From: Fervidobacterium pennivorans
GTDB lineage: Bacteria; Thermotogota; Thermotogae; Thermotogales; Fervidobacteriaceae
Assembly: GCF_001644665.1 (NCBI RefSeq)
Contig: NZ_CP011393.1
Coordinates: 434,001-498,000, forward strand
DNA: 64,000 nucleotides
Direction of reading: 5' to 3'
The notes under the pieces are model-generated. The model worked only from the letters and a program-made list of their open reading frames with translations, was not told the DNA's origin and searched no databases. Positions 18,604 through 28,271 of the stretch are shown one piece after another. Numbering within the stretch: the first letter of the stretch is position 1; the number at the start of each line of letters is the position of its first letter. The position numbers and the translations under genes are program-made.

Positions 18604-20309
18604 TTATTGATGGTTCCATAGTTTACACGGACTCAAGTGAGATATTAAGTAACCCCGGCTTTGAGGCTCTTCTTCGAGAGTATATCGACATTTTAAAAGA
18701 AAAGAATTCGCCGCTTTTGAGAACATTGGAAGCTTTTCGCATAGGTGATGATTACGATGTTAAGCATTTTGTTGAATACCTTCATTTGTTGACCTTGAGA
18801 AATATCCGTGAAATTACAACTATTATAAATTACGTTAATCCGGACGATTTGGCAAAATTTGTTGAATCTTTCTACTCATTTTGGAGGAATAAGCACAGAT
18901 TTATGATTAAGAAAGAGAAGTACACTATAGATAATGCAAGAAAAACAAGCATTGTTTTTACCGCCGTTATGATTGCCGAAGAATTCAAGAATTTGGTGAG
19001 GAATTTGTATCGAACAATTATGAAGAACATCACAACAAATGATACAAACATCATCAGGCAATTGCCGAGCGGTGCTCAGGTCACATTTTTGGTGGATGAT
19101 ATAGAGATTCCCGATGAGAGATTTCAAGCATTTACAAATATCCCAACAGTTTGGGGTGCTATATTCGACCCACCTGTTATTTTCTACACCAAATCTAATA
19201 AAAGAAAGGGGGTTCTACCAGTTGTTGAAAAAGAGATTTTGAGTCAAATCAAGTTAAATAACAAAGAACGCGAGTGGTTTCTTGTGCCAGTCTTGGTAGC
19301 CGAGCTTTTAGTTTATGTTTTTGTGCACAGAGAGTACCTCTCGCATGCTGCAGGTTTAGGTAACTTATTTCAATTTGCGGATATCGTTGATATAAAAAGC
19401 AAGAAAGCTTCTGGGGTTCTGATATTCGGTTTACCTGTTGAGAAAATTCCAGATTATAAAGCCGAATGGAAAAACGGTGTTGTGTTCAAGGATGGGGAGC
19501 TTTACGTAGGTGTAATTCCAGCCTTGGATGAAAACGACTATTTCGGATACATGAAAAAGACAATGCTTACACTTCACAATCTGATAAGGATAGACCAAGG
19601 ACGGCTTCCGGTCCACGGGTCTATGGCACGTATAGTGTTGAAAAATGGCAAAAGTGCGGTTGCAATGTTTGTTGGTGACAGCGGAGCAGGAAAAAGTGAA
19701 ACTTTGGATGCATTGAATAGGTTGGAAGAAGTTGCGTATGTGGATGTTATCATTGACGACATGGGCTCACTTGATATACTAAATGGTAGAGTTGTTGCAT
19801 ACGGAACAGAAACAGGCGCGTTTGTGAGACTCGATGATTTACCACCGGGATACGCTTACTACACAATGGATAGAAGTATTTTTACGAACCCGGACAAGCT
19901 AAATGCAAGAGTGATTGTTCCATTCAACAATTATAGAGAAATAGTTACGCCCACCCCTATCGACTTTTTCTTGTATGCCAATAACTACACAGAGGTTCAC
20001 AGTGATGAAGAAAGGATAATTTTCTTTGATAATGTTGAAGAAGCTTTGGAAGTCTTTTCTGCAGGTAAAAGAATGTCAAAGGGTACAACATCCGAGGAAG
20101 GAATGACTGAGAGCTATTTTGCCAATCCATTTGGTGCGGTCCAGAGGAAGGAAGAACATCATAGAATCGCAGAAAAGTTCTTGAGAAAGATGTTTGAAAC
20201 GGGAGTAAGAGTTGGTGAAATAAGAACGATGTTAGGAGTAGAAGGGTATGAAAAAGAGGGCACCTATCTTGCAGCGAAGACGTTGTACAAACTCATCGAG
20301 AGAATGTAG
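18588..20309 (+). CDS. HPr kinase-like P-loop protein with long unknown N-terminal region
   Basis: A 573-residue protein not recognised as a whole. At about residues 361-371 it carries FVGDSGAGKSE, preceded by LPVHGSMARI and followed about 20 residues later by VIIDDMGSLD. In HPr kinase/phosphorylase the order is a His-Gly element, GDSGIGKSE and a VADD acidic motif, so the ATP-binding fold is probably of the HprK/PEP carboxykinase type. The N-terminal 340 residues show no family I can name. The ATG follows GGGAGGGG and overlaps mrnC by 16 bases. It is followed by a strong terminator. It may phosphorylate a protein or small molecule; the substrate is unknown. Confidence 0.75.
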   Translation: MGRSVIIDGSIVYTDSSEILSNPGFEALLREYIDILKEKNSPLLRTLEAFRIGDDYDVKHFVEYLHLLTLRNIREITTIINYVNPDDLAKFVESFYSFWRNKHRFMIKKEKYTIDNARKTSIVFTAVMIAEEFKNLVRNLYRTIMKNITTNDTNIIRQLPSGAQVTFLVDDIEIPDERFQAFTNIPTVWGAIFDPPVIFYTKSNKRKGVLPVVEKEILSQIKLNNKEREWFLVPVLVAELLVYVFVHREYLSHAAGLGNLFQFADIVDIKSKKASGVLIFGLPVEKIPDYKAEWKNGVVFKDGELYVGVIPALDENDYFGYMKKTMLTLHNLIRIDQGRLPVHGSMARIVLKNGKSAVAMFVGDSGAGKSETLDALNRLEEVAYVDVIIDDMGSLDILNGRVVAYGTETGAFVRLDDLPPGYAYYTMDRSIFTNPDKLNARVIVPFNNYREIVTPTPIDFFLYANNYTEVHSDEERIIFFDNVEEALEVFSAGKRMSKGTTSEEGMTESYFANPFGAVQRKEEHHRIAEKFLRKMFETGVRVGEIRTMLGVEGYEKEGTYLAAKTLYKLIERM

Positions 20310-20345
20310 AACCATATGTGAAAAATTTTATCACTTGTTAAAAAG

Positions 20346-20376
20346 CCAAAGCGGTGGATATTTTCCACCGCTTTGG
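20346..20376. terminator. Bidirectional intrinsic terminator
   Basis: A 12-bp stem (CCAAAGCGGTGG with CCACCGCTTTGG) with a 7-base loop, followed by TTTAT on + and TTTTTAA-like bases on -. It separates the convergent kinase-like gene and argF. Confidence 0.9.
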
Positions 20377-20414
20377 TTTATGGTATTTCAGCTAAATATT
20401 TAATAGGGCGATTA

Positions 20415-21356
20415 TCAGAGCAACGTGGCAATAAGAATAGCCTTAATTGTATGTTTTCTGTTTTCAGCTTCGTCCCACACTCTTGATTGTTTCCCTTCGA
20501 TTACTTCGAATGTAACTTCTTCACCTTTAACCGCTGGTAGACAGTGCATAAAGATTGTTTCCGGCTTACCTGTTTTTTTCATTAGCTCTTCGTTAACTTG
20601 GTATGGTTGGAGCAATTTTCTTCTTTCTGCGGCTTTGTCTTCTTCACCCATGGATGCCCAAACGTCCGTGTAAATAACATCTGCACCTTTGACTGCCTCG
20701 TCAGGATTATCTGTGAATTCTATAGTTGCACCACTTTCTTTAGCGAACTTCATACATTCGTCAACAAGCCATTTTTCGGGTCTGAGAGATTCTGGTGAAC
20801 AGATAACGTAATGCATACCCATCTTTGCTGCTCCAACCATGAGGGAGTTTGCCATGTTGTTTCTGCCATCCCCCATAAAAACAAGTTTGATGCCTTTTAG
20901 TCTGCCGAACTCTTCTTCTATTGTTTGAAGGTCAGCCAAAACTTGGGTTGGATGGAAGAGGTCAGTTAAACCATTGTAAACAGGAACACCGGAATATTTT
21001 GCAAGAATTTCAACCGTTTCTTGTTTGAAACCTCTGAATTCAATTGCATCAACCATTCTACCAAGCACTCTTGCAGTATCTTCGATTGACTCCTTAGCAC
21101 CTAGTTGTATGTCTTGGATCGAAAGGAAGATGGGATGCCCACCTTCTTCTGCAAAAGCAGTTTCAAATGCTAACCTTGTCCTTGTTGACCTTTTTTCGAA
21201 AATCAAAGCAAGAGTTTTTCCCACAAATCTTTGGTGTCTAATTCCAGCCCTGCTCTCTGCTTTGACTTGTTTTGCGATGTCAAGCAGGTAGCGTATTTCC
21301 TCTGGTGTGTTGTCCATCAGCGAAAGAATGGAGCGTCCTTTCATATTTACTGCCAT
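20415..21356 (-). CDS. argF: Ornithine carbamoyltransferase
   Basis: Forms citrulline from ornithine and carbamoyl phosphate (arginine synthesis, or arginine deiminase pathway in reverse). A 313-residue protein with the carbamoyl phosphate motif KRSTRTRLAFE (residues 54-64), HPTQVLADLQT (about 137) and the ornithine-loop HCLPA (about 272). DVWASMGEE matches the SMG loop of ornithine, not acetylornithine, enzymes. Start follows AAGGAGG. A TATAAT (21410-21415 on the - strand) lies about 55 bases upstream without a well-spaced -35. No other arginine gene is adjacent. Confidence 0.94.
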   Translation of the reverse strand: MAVNMKGRSILSLMDNTPEEIRYLLDIAKQVKAESRAGIRHQRFVGKTLALIFEKRSTRTRLAFETAFAEEGGHPIFLSIQDIQLGAKESIEDTARVLGRMVDAIEFRGFKQETVEILAKYSGVPVYNGLTDLFHPTQVLADLQTIEEEFGRLKGIKLVFMGDGRNNMANSLMVGAAKMGMHYVICSPESLRPEKWLVDECMKFAKESGATIEFTDNPDEAVKGADVIYTDVWASMGEEDKAAERRKLLQPYQVNEELMKKTGKPETIFMHCLPAVKGEEVTFEVIEGKQSRVWDEAENRKHTIKAILIATLL

Positions 21357-21517
21357 ACGTGATACCTCCTTTTGAGTTTTTTTGAAAAGTTATTGCCTGA
21401 TAGCTGTAAATTATACTACTAGAATAATTTCTAATTTTCAAGCTATTATTCCGAGTGCATACTCTTACAAAACAACGGATGAAAAAACATACGAAAAAAT
21501 GCTCAGAAAATCAGTAG

Positions 21518-21970
21518 TTAAAAGGTATAACCGATAAGAAATTCAACACCTTCAACTTTTGAATTATCTGACAGATAAAATGAAAAAATACCAGTATTAA
21601 AAACAATGTCTCCAGCGTAATATTTTGCGCCAACACGAACTATGCTCGTTATTTTTTCAAAACCAAAATCTGTCACAGGAAAGAGCATTCCACCAGCTCC
21701 GTAAAGAGAAACCTTTCCAAAGTTGAGTTGAATATCATATTTAGCAATACCACCAAACATACCAAGCGTACTGTCAGAGAGGTTGGATAAAACCATCACG
21801 GTAAAACCTGTGGTAGTATTTGGAGCGTTTACTACCTGTGAAAAAGAATTCAGCTCAACCGCAAATAAAAAGTTTTGATTGAAGGAATAGAACGTTCCTA
21901 TGTTTAGTTCAAAAGCAAAACTTAACGAAAACATGATAAACATAGCTACAATAATAAATGCTTTTCTCAT
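21518..21970 (-). CDS. Small exported protein, possibly beta-rich
   Basis: A 150-residue protein with a clear signal peptide (MRKAFIIVAMFIMFSLSFA, cleavage at about residue 19). The mature part is rich in aromatic and alternating residues (ELNIGTFYSFNQNFLFAVEL) and ends in Phe (EFLIGYTF), a pattern seen in small outer-membrane barrel proteins. This is a suggestion only. Start ATG follows AGGAGGGGG. It lies 46 bases after the preceding - strand gene, so it may share its transcript. Confidence 0.65.
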   Translation of the reverse strand: MRKAFIIVAMFIMFSLSFAFELNIGTFYSFNQNFLFAVELNSFSQVVNAPNTTTGFTVMVLSNLSDSTLGMFGGIAKYDIQLNFGKVSLYGAGGMLFPVTDFGFEKITSIVRVGAKYYAGDIVFNTGIFSFYLSDNSKVEGVEFLIGYTF

Positions 21971-22016
21971 ACTACCCCCTCCTTCTCAAGCTTTTTTGAA
22001 TGTTTTAAGAAAACAG

Positions 22017-22757
22017 TTATTTAAATCTGCTTACAAGTTCATTTAACTTCTCTTCGTCTAAATAGGTCCTGTAGTAAATGTTTCCATCGACTGTAATCTT
22101 AATTGGCATTGTTGTAAGCAATGGAACTTGAACACTCTCGATACTGAATGTTCCAAGCGAATAGTAAAATTTCGCAAGCGCTGCTTCTGTAATCGCAGAT
22201 TCCGGACGTAGTGCAGTTATTTGACTTTGCAAAGATAAATAGTCTAAAAACTTGAGACCACGTTTACTGTAGGTTTCAACTAATTGATTCATGTCTCTTA
22301 CCTTCAACTTCCTAAAAAACTCTTCTTTTTGATAAACAATGTAAGAATAATCTGGTTTCATGGCTAGTAAATCGACAAAATACGTTAGAAAATCCCTAGG
22401 ACTTGCTTTTGTTGCATCTAACTTCTTTGAATTGATAAAAATCGTTGGTGGAATATCAATCATGTAAATCGTTCTTTTCTGACCGTTCACTATAAAAAGC
22501 TTGTTTGCGATTTGTTTGTTCAATACAGCCTCAATGTTTGACGTGCTTATCGGGTAAACAAAGTAATAGACAGAAGTCTTGTTTAAATCAAAATCTGGGG
22601 AATTTCTTACAGCCATGATTTTGATGGCGAAATAAAGCCCAGCGACTAAAAGAATAGCAGCAAAGATCAATAACACAATTTTTGCAGAAGTTCCTTCTGT
22701 TTGTCTTTTTTGTTTACCAACGTATCTTTTGTTCGTTCTCATAGTTCGAACTTTCAC
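22017..22757 (-). CDS. Single-pass membrane protein, possible remote LytR-CpsA-Psr relative
   Basis: A 246-residue protein with a basic N-terminus, one membrane helix (about residues 27-45) and an extracytoplasmic domain. I do not recognise it firmly. In many bacteria a LytR-CpsA-Psr gene follows yqeK, and the layout (TIYMIDIPPTIFIN, then DLLAMKPDYSYIV) faintly recalls that fold, but the conserved Arg/Asp residues of that family are not obvious. It starts with a GTG that overlaps the yqeK stop (GTGA), so the two are translationally coupled. Confidence 0.6.
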   Translation of the reverse strand: MKVRTMRTNKRYVGKQKRQTEGTSAKIVLLIFAAILLVAGLYFAIKIMAVRNSPDFDLNKTSVYYFVYPISTSNIEAVLNKQIANKLFIVNGQKRTIYMIDIPPTIFINSKKLDATKASPRDFLTYFVDLLAMKPDYSYIVYQKEEFFRKLKVRDMNQLVETYSKRGLKFLDYLSLQSQITALRPESAITEAALAKFYYSLGTFSIESVQVPLLTTMPIKITVDGNIYYRTYLDEEKLNELVSRFK

Positions 22758-23332
22758 TCCTTCCTTTCAACTAATTCATTCCAAGTTTCTATAGTAAGTG
22801 GTAGTAGGTAAAGATTATGAGTAACAGCATATATTATCTTGTTCTTTATTATCTCAAAATAGCCCATGTCCAAATCGTAGAAAGCTATTTCTCTAAGTTG
22901 GTTAACTTTTTCGTAATACCTTGTGAATTCCAAGGAATCAGCTAACACAAGGGCTTTTGCATACGGTCCGAAATCTGGATGACCTGACGTGTGGTAAGCA
23001 ATTCCTAAAAGCACATCTGTGTCTGTTATTTTGTATTTCTTTTTTAGGAACTCAGCAGCAACTAATCCATGTAACAGTATAGGACGTTTTTCATAAACAC
23101 CTTCAGTAATGATACCATAGCTACTAGCAAATTTTTTTAGCTTTTCAGCAGGTAAATCTCTAAAAAGGTCATGAGCAAGAGCCATGATTTCTAGTTTGTC
23201 ACTTTCCAGGTTGTACCTTCTTGCCAATTTGAGGCAAAAGTCAACAACTCCGTTCACATGTTCTATTCTTTCGGGCTTTACCAATCTATCAACTAATGCT
23301 CTTAGTTCTTTTACGATGAATCGAGTGTCCAT
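22754..23332 (-). CDS. yqeK: YqeK-like HD-domain phosphohydrolase
   Basis: A 192-residue HD protein similar to YqeK, which hydrolyses diadenosine tetraphosphate symmetrically. Motifs: His in RIEHVNGVVDF (His 19), the HD pair in MALAHDLFRD (about 50), His in LLHGLVAAEFL (about 82) and GIAYHTSGHPDFG (about 102-114), then ADSLE (about 125). The metal ligand set is complete. It sits in a - strand run after hslV and DUF503 and before a membrane protein. Start ATG follows AGGAGGTA. Confidence 0.85.
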   Translation of the reverse strand: MDTRFIVKELRALVDRLVKPERIEHVNGVVDFCLKLARRYNLESDKLEIMALAHDLFRDLPAEKLKKFASSYGIITEGVYEKRPILLHGLVAAEFLKKKYKITDTDVLLGIAYHTSGHPDFGPYAKALVLADSLEFTRYYEKVNQLREIAFYDLDMGYFEIIKNKIIYAVTHNLYLLPLTIETWNELVERKE

Positions 23333-23370
23333 GTGTTACCTCCTTATGTCACATCTTTTGACATTTGAAT

Positions 23371-23652
23371 TTAAAAATGATGGTAGTCATAGGTAAACTC
23401 TTCTATTGTGTATCTGCCTTCAACATAGTTTTCTATGGTATCAAATTTCGCCTCGGCATCTGCTTCGCTGAGCGTTACAAAAGCGATGCCAATTAGTAGG
23501 TAATCTTTTGAATCTTGTCTTCCCGATTCTATGGCAGAGATTTCAAACTGTTTTTTTAAATCGCTTACTAAACTTCTTACAATGCTTCGTTTTTCTTTTA
23601 AAGAATTGACCCCAAAAAGCCTGATAAGTATATTCCCGTACGCAACAACCAT
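23371..23652 (-). CDS. DUF503 family protein
   Basis: A 93-residue protein of the DUF503 (YlxP-like) family: hydrophobic first strand, then NSLKEKRSIVRSLVSDLKK, then the ESGRQDSKDYLLIGIAFV strand. YlxP has been linked to ribosome assembly, but the role is uncertain. I start it at the ATG at 23652, which gives the family's usual length; a GTG at 23670 is the alternative. It lies a few bases after hslV. Confidence 0.82.
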   Translation of the reverse strand: MVVAYGNILIRLFGVNSLKEKRSIVRSLVSDLKKQFEISAIESGRQDSKDYLLIGIAFVTLSEADAEAKFDTIENYVEGRYTIEEFTYDYHHF

Positions 23653-23677
23653 AGGTTCTATCACGTCCACTAGAGTA

Positions 23678-24238
23678 TCACTCTAATTCTTCGATGGTTA
23701 TATTTTCATTTGTGTATATACATATCTCACTAGCGATTTTCATAGCCTCTTGTGCAACTTTTCGAGCATCAAGCTGAGTATTTCTAAGTAGAGCCCTTGC
23801 CGCGGCTAATGCGTAAGGACCTCCTGAACCAATAGCAGCTACATCCTCATCCGGCTGGATTACTTCACCAGTTCCTGAAAGAATCAATAAGTGTTCTTTG
23901 TCAGCTACGATAAGCATTGCTTCTAGCCTTCTTAGTGCTCGGTCTAATCGCCAGTCCTTTGCAAGTTCGATTGCAGCTTTTAACAAGTTTCCGTTCCATT
24001 CACGGTATTTTGTTTCAAACCTTTCGAGCAATGTCATTGCATCTGCCACTGCACCAGCAAATCCGGCAAGAACTTTTCCGTCTCCAATTTTCCTGACTTT
24101 CTTAGCTGTGCCTTTCATCACAGTTGCTCCGTAAGTCACTTGACCATCAGCAGCCATTACCACTTTCCCATCTTTTCTAACTGCTATAACAGTAGTTGAA
24201 TGCCAAAGATTTTCTCGTATTCCAAAAGGTTCAGCCAT
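23678..24238 (-). CDS. hslV: ATP-dependent protease proteolytic subunit HslV
   Basis: Peptidase subunit of the HslUV protease, a proteasome-like Thr hydrolase. 186 residues from the ATG at 24238, which follows GGAGGG by eight bases. The catalytic Thr should be Thr 15 ([13 protein letters not shown]), exposed after removal of a 14-residue propeptide, longer than usual. [18 protein letters not shown] and [15 protein letters not shown] are characteristic. The ATPase partner hslU, commonly adjacent, is not next to it or elsewhere in the window. Neighbours are Sua5 upstream and DUF503 downstream. Confidence 0.94.
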   Translation of the reverse strand: MAEPFGIRENLWHSTTVIAVRKDGKVVMAADGQVTYGATVMKGTAKKVRKIGDGKVLAGFAGAVADAMTLLERFETKYREWNGNLLKAAIELAKDWRLDRALRRLEAMLIVADKEHLLILSGTGEVIQPDEDVAAIGSGGPYALAAARALLRNTQLDARKVAQEAMKIASEICIYTNENITIEELE

Positions 24239-24278
24239 ACCTTTTTCCCTCCTACCGAGACTTAACACTAACCGATTT

Positions 24279-25286
24279 TCAAAACTTTGAGACCGCTTTC
24301 TTAATCCTATTCATTATCGAGAAAAATATACCCTCTTCCGGTAATTTCTCAATCACAGCCTCAGGATAAGGACTCTTATCCACTAGCCTTAAACTTTTGT
24401 AAAGATTTTGTGCGATAGTGTACGGCTTTGCGTATTCTCCAATTATATGTACATTTTTAGCATTTCTTAGATACTTTTCAAGAGTTTCCAATGTACACAG
24501 TATTAAAACATCTTTATCAGCATATTGTTGAATTTTCTCAGGTTCAACCATCTTTAAGACCTTCTCTGGAGCGTAGTGCCTGTATTTCATACCGGGTGCA
24601 AGTGGCTTTTCATCTGATTTCGGGATGTAGAATTCAACTCCTCCAAATTCTTTGAAAATCTCGTTCAACTCTTCTATAGTAACAGGACCAGGACGAAGAA
24701 CAAGAGGCCTTTCTCTTGTGAGGTCGATAATTGTTGATTCTATACCAAAAGCACTTTCTCCTGCATCGATAATACATTCCACAAGGCCAAATAAATCCTC
24801 TATTACACTTTTTGCATCTGTAGGGCTAGGTTTGCCTGATAAATTTGCACTGGGAGCCGCTATTGGTCCGGCACACTGAGCTAATCGTTGTGCAATAGGG
24901 TGCGCGGGAACACGTACACCTACCGTATCCAATCCAGCAGTTACTTCAGGTGGAATAATTTCCTTCTTTTTGAGAACAAAAGTCACAGGTCCCGGGGTTA
25001 GTCTTTTGATTACATTAACATACTTTTCCTCAACAAAAGCTAATTCATTTACCTGCTCGAGTGAAGCAAGGTGAACTATCAAAGGATTATCCTGGGGCCT
25101 GCCTTTTACTTCGAATATCTTTTTAACAGCCGTAGGATTTAATGCACAGGCGCCAAGCCCATAGACTGTTTCTGTAGGGAATGCCACCAAACCACCATTT
25201 TTAAGAACATCACAAGCATATTGAATATCATCGTTATACAAATCCGAAATTTTAATTATCTTTGTCTTTGTTGGGTTTCCATTCAT
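24279..25286 (-). CDS. Threonylcarbamoyl-AMP synthase (Sua5 type)
   Basis: Makes threonylcarbamoyl-AMP from Thr, bicarbonate and ATP for the t6A37 modification of tRNAs. A 335-residue protein: the YrdC domain occupies about residues 15-205 ([52 protein letters not shown]) and a C-terminal Sua5 domain follows a linker ([14 protein letters not shown]). The long form is therefore Sua5 (YwlC), not short TsaC. The start ATG at 25286 follows GGGAG by nine bases and lies two bases after the stop of the phospholipase D gene. Confidence 0.93.
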   Translation of the reverse strand: MNGNPTKTKIIKISDLYNDDIQYACDVLKNGGLVAFPTETVYGLGACALNPTAVKKIFEVKGRPQDNPLIVHLASLEQVNELAFVEEKYVNVIKRLTPGPVTFVLKKKEIIPPEVTAGLDTVGVRVPAHPIAQRLAQCAGPIAAPSANLSGKPSPTDAKSVIEDLFGLVECIIDAGESAFGIESTIIDLTRERPLVLRPGPVTIEELNEIFKEFGGVEFYIPKSDEKPLAPGMKYRHYAPEKVLKMVEPEKIQQYADKDVLILCTLETLEKYLRNAKNVHIIGEYAKPYTIAQNLYKSLRLVDKSPYPEAVIEKLPEEGIFFSIMNRIKKAVSKF

Positions 25287-25288
25287 TC

Positions 25289-26182
25289 TTACCAACTCCC
25301 ATTTAACAATGCTTTGAAAGTTTGTTCGTACATCTTAACAATCCTTCGGTCTTTTGTATACCAAATCATCTCAACATTTTTGTGAAAGCCACTTTCTGTG
25401 TAATTTGTGGACCCTGTGAATAGTTCGTCATCAACTATAACAAACTTGTGATGCAACAGAGTTCTGCTGATGATTTTGCTATTACCTCGGAGGTATTTAG
25501 ATATGCGACTTCTTAAAAACCATTTGTCAGTAACAATTTTCACATCTATCCCTTGGCTTTGTTTCCATTTAATCGAAGCCAGTATATTTTCATCGGTAAA
25601 TGCGTACATGCAAATGTATATTCTCTTGCGAGCTTTCTGTATAGCTTTGAGTACCTTTTCTTCGGGATTATCTACAGGCGAAATCAAGAAGCCCTTGACT
25701 GTTCCAATTTTACCATATTCCCATAGGTTTAGGAAGAACTCTTTAAATCTCTCGCTATAACTTTTGGGAAACAAAATAAGGTCATTTAGCCCTGTTTCCA
25801 GACCGCTTACACTGAAATTAGCAGAGCCAAATATTACACCATGGTCGTTTACCATAAACTTTACATGGTGCAACCCCTTTGAAGCATCGATTTTCGAAGG
25901 AATTCCAATAACTGGTTTTTCGGTAACAATCCTAACATCAACACCTTTTTCATACAGTTTCTTGAGAGCAGAAAGAACTATCGGGTGGCTTACATCAAGT
26001 GCGGATACGTAAAGGAAAGTATCAGAAGAGTTCATGAATTCTAAGACCAAATTCTTTAACGCTCCAGTTTCGGTAAAATACACGGAGATGTTTGAACTTG
26101 TACTTTGCTTTTGGATTAAGAATATGAGAGTAAGTACAGAAAGTGCAGAAAATACGATAGCTTTTCCTACGTTTTTCTTCAT
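25289..26182 (-). CDS. Membrane-anchored phospholipase D-like protein
   Basis: A 297-residue protein with an N-terminal hydrophobic anchor (KAIVFSALSVLTLIFLI) and two complete HKD motifs: HHVKFMVNDHGVIFGSANFS (about residue 105) and LHHKFVIVDDELFTGSTNY (about 245). Two HKD motifs form one phospholipase D active site. Members include phosphodiesterases for lipids or nucleic acids; extracellular Nuc-like nucleases share this size. The substrate is not known. It ends two bases before Sua5 starts. Confidence 0.85.
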   Translation of the reverse strand: MKKNVGKAIVFSALSVLTLIFLIQKQSTSSNISVYFTETGALKNLVLEFMNSSDTFLYVSALDVSHPIVLSALKKLYEKGVDVRIVTEKPVIGIPSKIDASKGLHHVKFMVNDHGVIFGSANFSVSGLETGLNDLILFPKSYSERFKEFFLNLWEYGKIGTVKGFLISPVDNPEEKVLKAIQKARKRIYICMYAFTDENILASIKWKQSQGIDVKIVTDKWFLRSRISKYLRGNSKIISRTLLHHKFVIVDDELFTGSTNYTESGFHKNVEMIWYTKDRRIVKMYEQTFKALLNGSW

Positions 26183-26214
26183 TTCTCCATTCGTCCTTTA
26201 TGTATGATATATTC

Positions 26215-27351
26215 TCATTCTTCGGCAACCTTTAGCTTTTTTGAGAATAGTATCAGGTTAATTCCCAAGAGCAGTATGTATATTATCGGAACGAGTACAT
26301 GTCCTTCCTCGAAGGCGTTTAAGTGGTTTGCTAAGCGTATGGCATCAACGGTGTATGTTAGTGGTAAGAAACGGGCAAAGTTTTTAACTACCGGATTTGC
26401 GAACTTCAGTGGGAAGTAAAAACCGCCTGCAAACATCTGAGCTTGGAAGTATATCTGTCCGAAAACAAATACCCTGGATGGTTGGTTTTTAGAAAAAATC
26501 AAAACATTCAGACTTAACAAGGTTAGTAAAACACAAGCCAGTGGAACGTGTGAAATCATTGAAGGTAAATACTTACCAACATCGACACCTTTTAAATTTG
26601 CAAATAGACTCAGAACAAATATACCTAAAATCAGTTCAATCATATTAACAAGGGCTGTGAAAATAAGGATATTGATGATATTAATTGGCGTAGTGTAAAA
26701 TCTGCGCAACATACCTCTTCTGTAAAGGTATTCGACTTCGCTCATAAAACCAAAAATGAATACAGATAATATTGCCATTCCAACGACGCCGGGATAGATA
26801 AATTCGTTGTATTCAAACTCACCTTCAGACAGTTTGTACGTTTCAACAGGGACTATTTCTTTTGTTCCAAGAGAATTAAAAACGCTTGATAAGATGTCCC
26901 CAGCAAGTTTTGATTCCTGTCTTACAGGAACGTAGTAGATATTAACCTCTACTTTTCGTTGTAACTTTGTCTTTTGAAGAATAGTTGCTATTGAAAACTC
27001 TGAATCAAAGTTTCTTGGGAGCACTGCATATGCATGGATTTTTCCAGAACGCAGTTCGTTATTTAACTCTTTAAACTTGGATAATTTTTCGGCTTCGTCT
27101 GTGAATGTTACGAATTCAGTCTGGAATTGTTTGATGTCACTGAATACTTTTTCTAACATTTTGCTTTCTCCAAGGATTTTAACTTTCAGCTCCACATTTT
27201 CTTCAACATTTCCGAAGATAGTTGTAAGAATCAAAAACAATATCGTTGGGAATATTACCAACCAAAAAACGGATTCTTTCGACCTTAAGAAAAATTGCTT
27301 AAACAAAGAAATAAATAATTCGAGTAAACCACTTGATTCTGTAGATTTCAT
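26215..27351 (-). CDS. ABC-2 type exporter permease (second)
   Basis: A 378-residue membrane protein: one N-terminal helix (VFWLVIFPTILFLILTTIF), a large extracytoplasmic domain of about 170 residues, then five to six helices (VVGMAILSVFIFGFMSEVEY onward). This is the ABC-2 / YhfE-YadH type of drug or lipid exporter. It follows the ATPase gene by 15 bases and is a homologue of the permease at 28272-29273, so the two probably form a heterodimer. Confidence 0.87.
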   Translation of the reverse strand: MKSTESSGLLELFISLFKQFFLRSKESVFWLVIFPTILFLILTTIFGNVEENVELKVKILGESKMLEKVFSDIKQFQTEFVTFTDEAEKLSKFKELNNELRSGKIHAYAVLPRNFDSEFSIATILQKTKLQRKVEVNIYYVPVRQESKLAGDILSSVFNSLGTKEIVPVETYKLSEGEFEYNEFIYPGVVGMAILSVFIFGFMSEVEYLYRRGMLRRFYTTPINIINILIFTALVNMIELILGIFVLSLFANLKGVDVGKYLPSMISHVPLACVLLTLLSLNVLIFSKNQPSRVFVFGQIYFQAQMFAGGFYFPLKFANPVVKNFARFLPLTYTVDAIRLANHLNAFEEGHVLVPIIYILLLGINLILFSKKLKVAEE

Positions 27352-27366
27352 ATGTTTCTCCTGCCT

Positions 27367-28248
27367 TCAGTCAATTTTACGTCCTGTGAGCTTAAGAAAT
27401 ACATCCTCCAGTGTGGGATGTCTTAGCACGAAGTTCCTGACGTTGGCTTTCAGAAGTTTTTCAATAATGGGTACTGGGTCTGTTACGGAAACGTATGCAT
27501 ATTCTCCTGTAATTATCATTCCTTCAAGATTAATCTTTTCTGCGTACTGCTTTGGGAACTCGATGACAGAGTTCAATCCCGACGATGAAATGAGTTCCTG
27601 TGGTGTTCCATGAGCAATAACCTTTCCGTGGTCCATGATATATACCCTATCTGACAGTTGGTGTGCTTCCTCCATATAATGCGTTGTAAGAATTATCGAT
27701 TTTCCTTCCCTTTTGTATTTTAGAATCACATCCCAAAGGTGTCTTCTTGCCTGCGGATCCAAGCCAACTGTTGGTTCGTCCAAAAAGACGATATCGGGAT
27801 TATTCAAAAATGCTAGGGCAACCGCTAGTCTTTGTTTTTGTCCGCCAGAAAGATATTTAGTTCTTGCTTTCAGTTTTTCACCTAACTGGAATGTGTCAAT
27901 TATCTCTTCGAAATCCGCTTTCGTGTTGTAAAGCGATGCATGCAATCTAATGGTCTCAAATACGGTAAGTTCTTCGAAAAAGAAATTTTCCTGTAGGCAG
28001 ACTCCTATTCTCTCTTTTACTTCATTCGTTATTTTTTCGTATTTTTCAAAATAGACTATTCGACCACTATCGGGTTTCCTCAGACCTTCGAGCATTTCAA
28101 CAGTCGTTGTTTTACCCGCTCCGTTTGGACCAAGTATAGAAATGATTTCTCCCTTCTTTAGTTCTATTGAAACTCCATCTACCGCTTTTACTGAAGGGTA
28201 ATATTTCTTAAGGTCTGTAGCTACGAGTGCAAAATTATTTTCTGTCAC
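27367..28248 (-). CDS. ABC transporter ATP-binding protein (ABC-2 exporter)
   Basis: Nucleotide-binding subunit energising the two flanking permeases. Walker A GPNGAGKTTTVEML (about residue 38), signature LSGGQKQRLAVA (about 137), Walker B IVFLDEPTVGLD and the switch His in ILTTHYMEEAHQL are all present, of the CcmA/DrrA type. The GTG start at 28248 follows TAGGTG by seven bases; a GTG at 28257 lies inside that ribosome site. It sits between two permease genes, all on the - strand. Confidence 0.93.
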   Translation of the reverse strand: MTENNFALVATDLKKYYPSVKAVDGVSIELKKGEIISILGPNGAGKTTTVEMLEGLRKPDSGRIVYFEKYEKITNEVKERIGVCLQENFFFEELTVFETIRLHASLYNTKADFEEIIDTFQLGEKLKARTKYLSGGQKQRLAVALAFLNNPDIVFLDEPTVGLDPQARRHLWDVILKYKREGKSIILTTHYMEEAHQLSDRVYIMDHGKVIAHGTPQELISSSGLNSVIEFPKQYAEKINLEGMIITGEYAYVSVTDPVPIIEKLLKANVRNFVLRHPTLEDVFLKLTGRKID

Positions 28249-28271
28249 ACATATCACCTACCAAAATTTGG

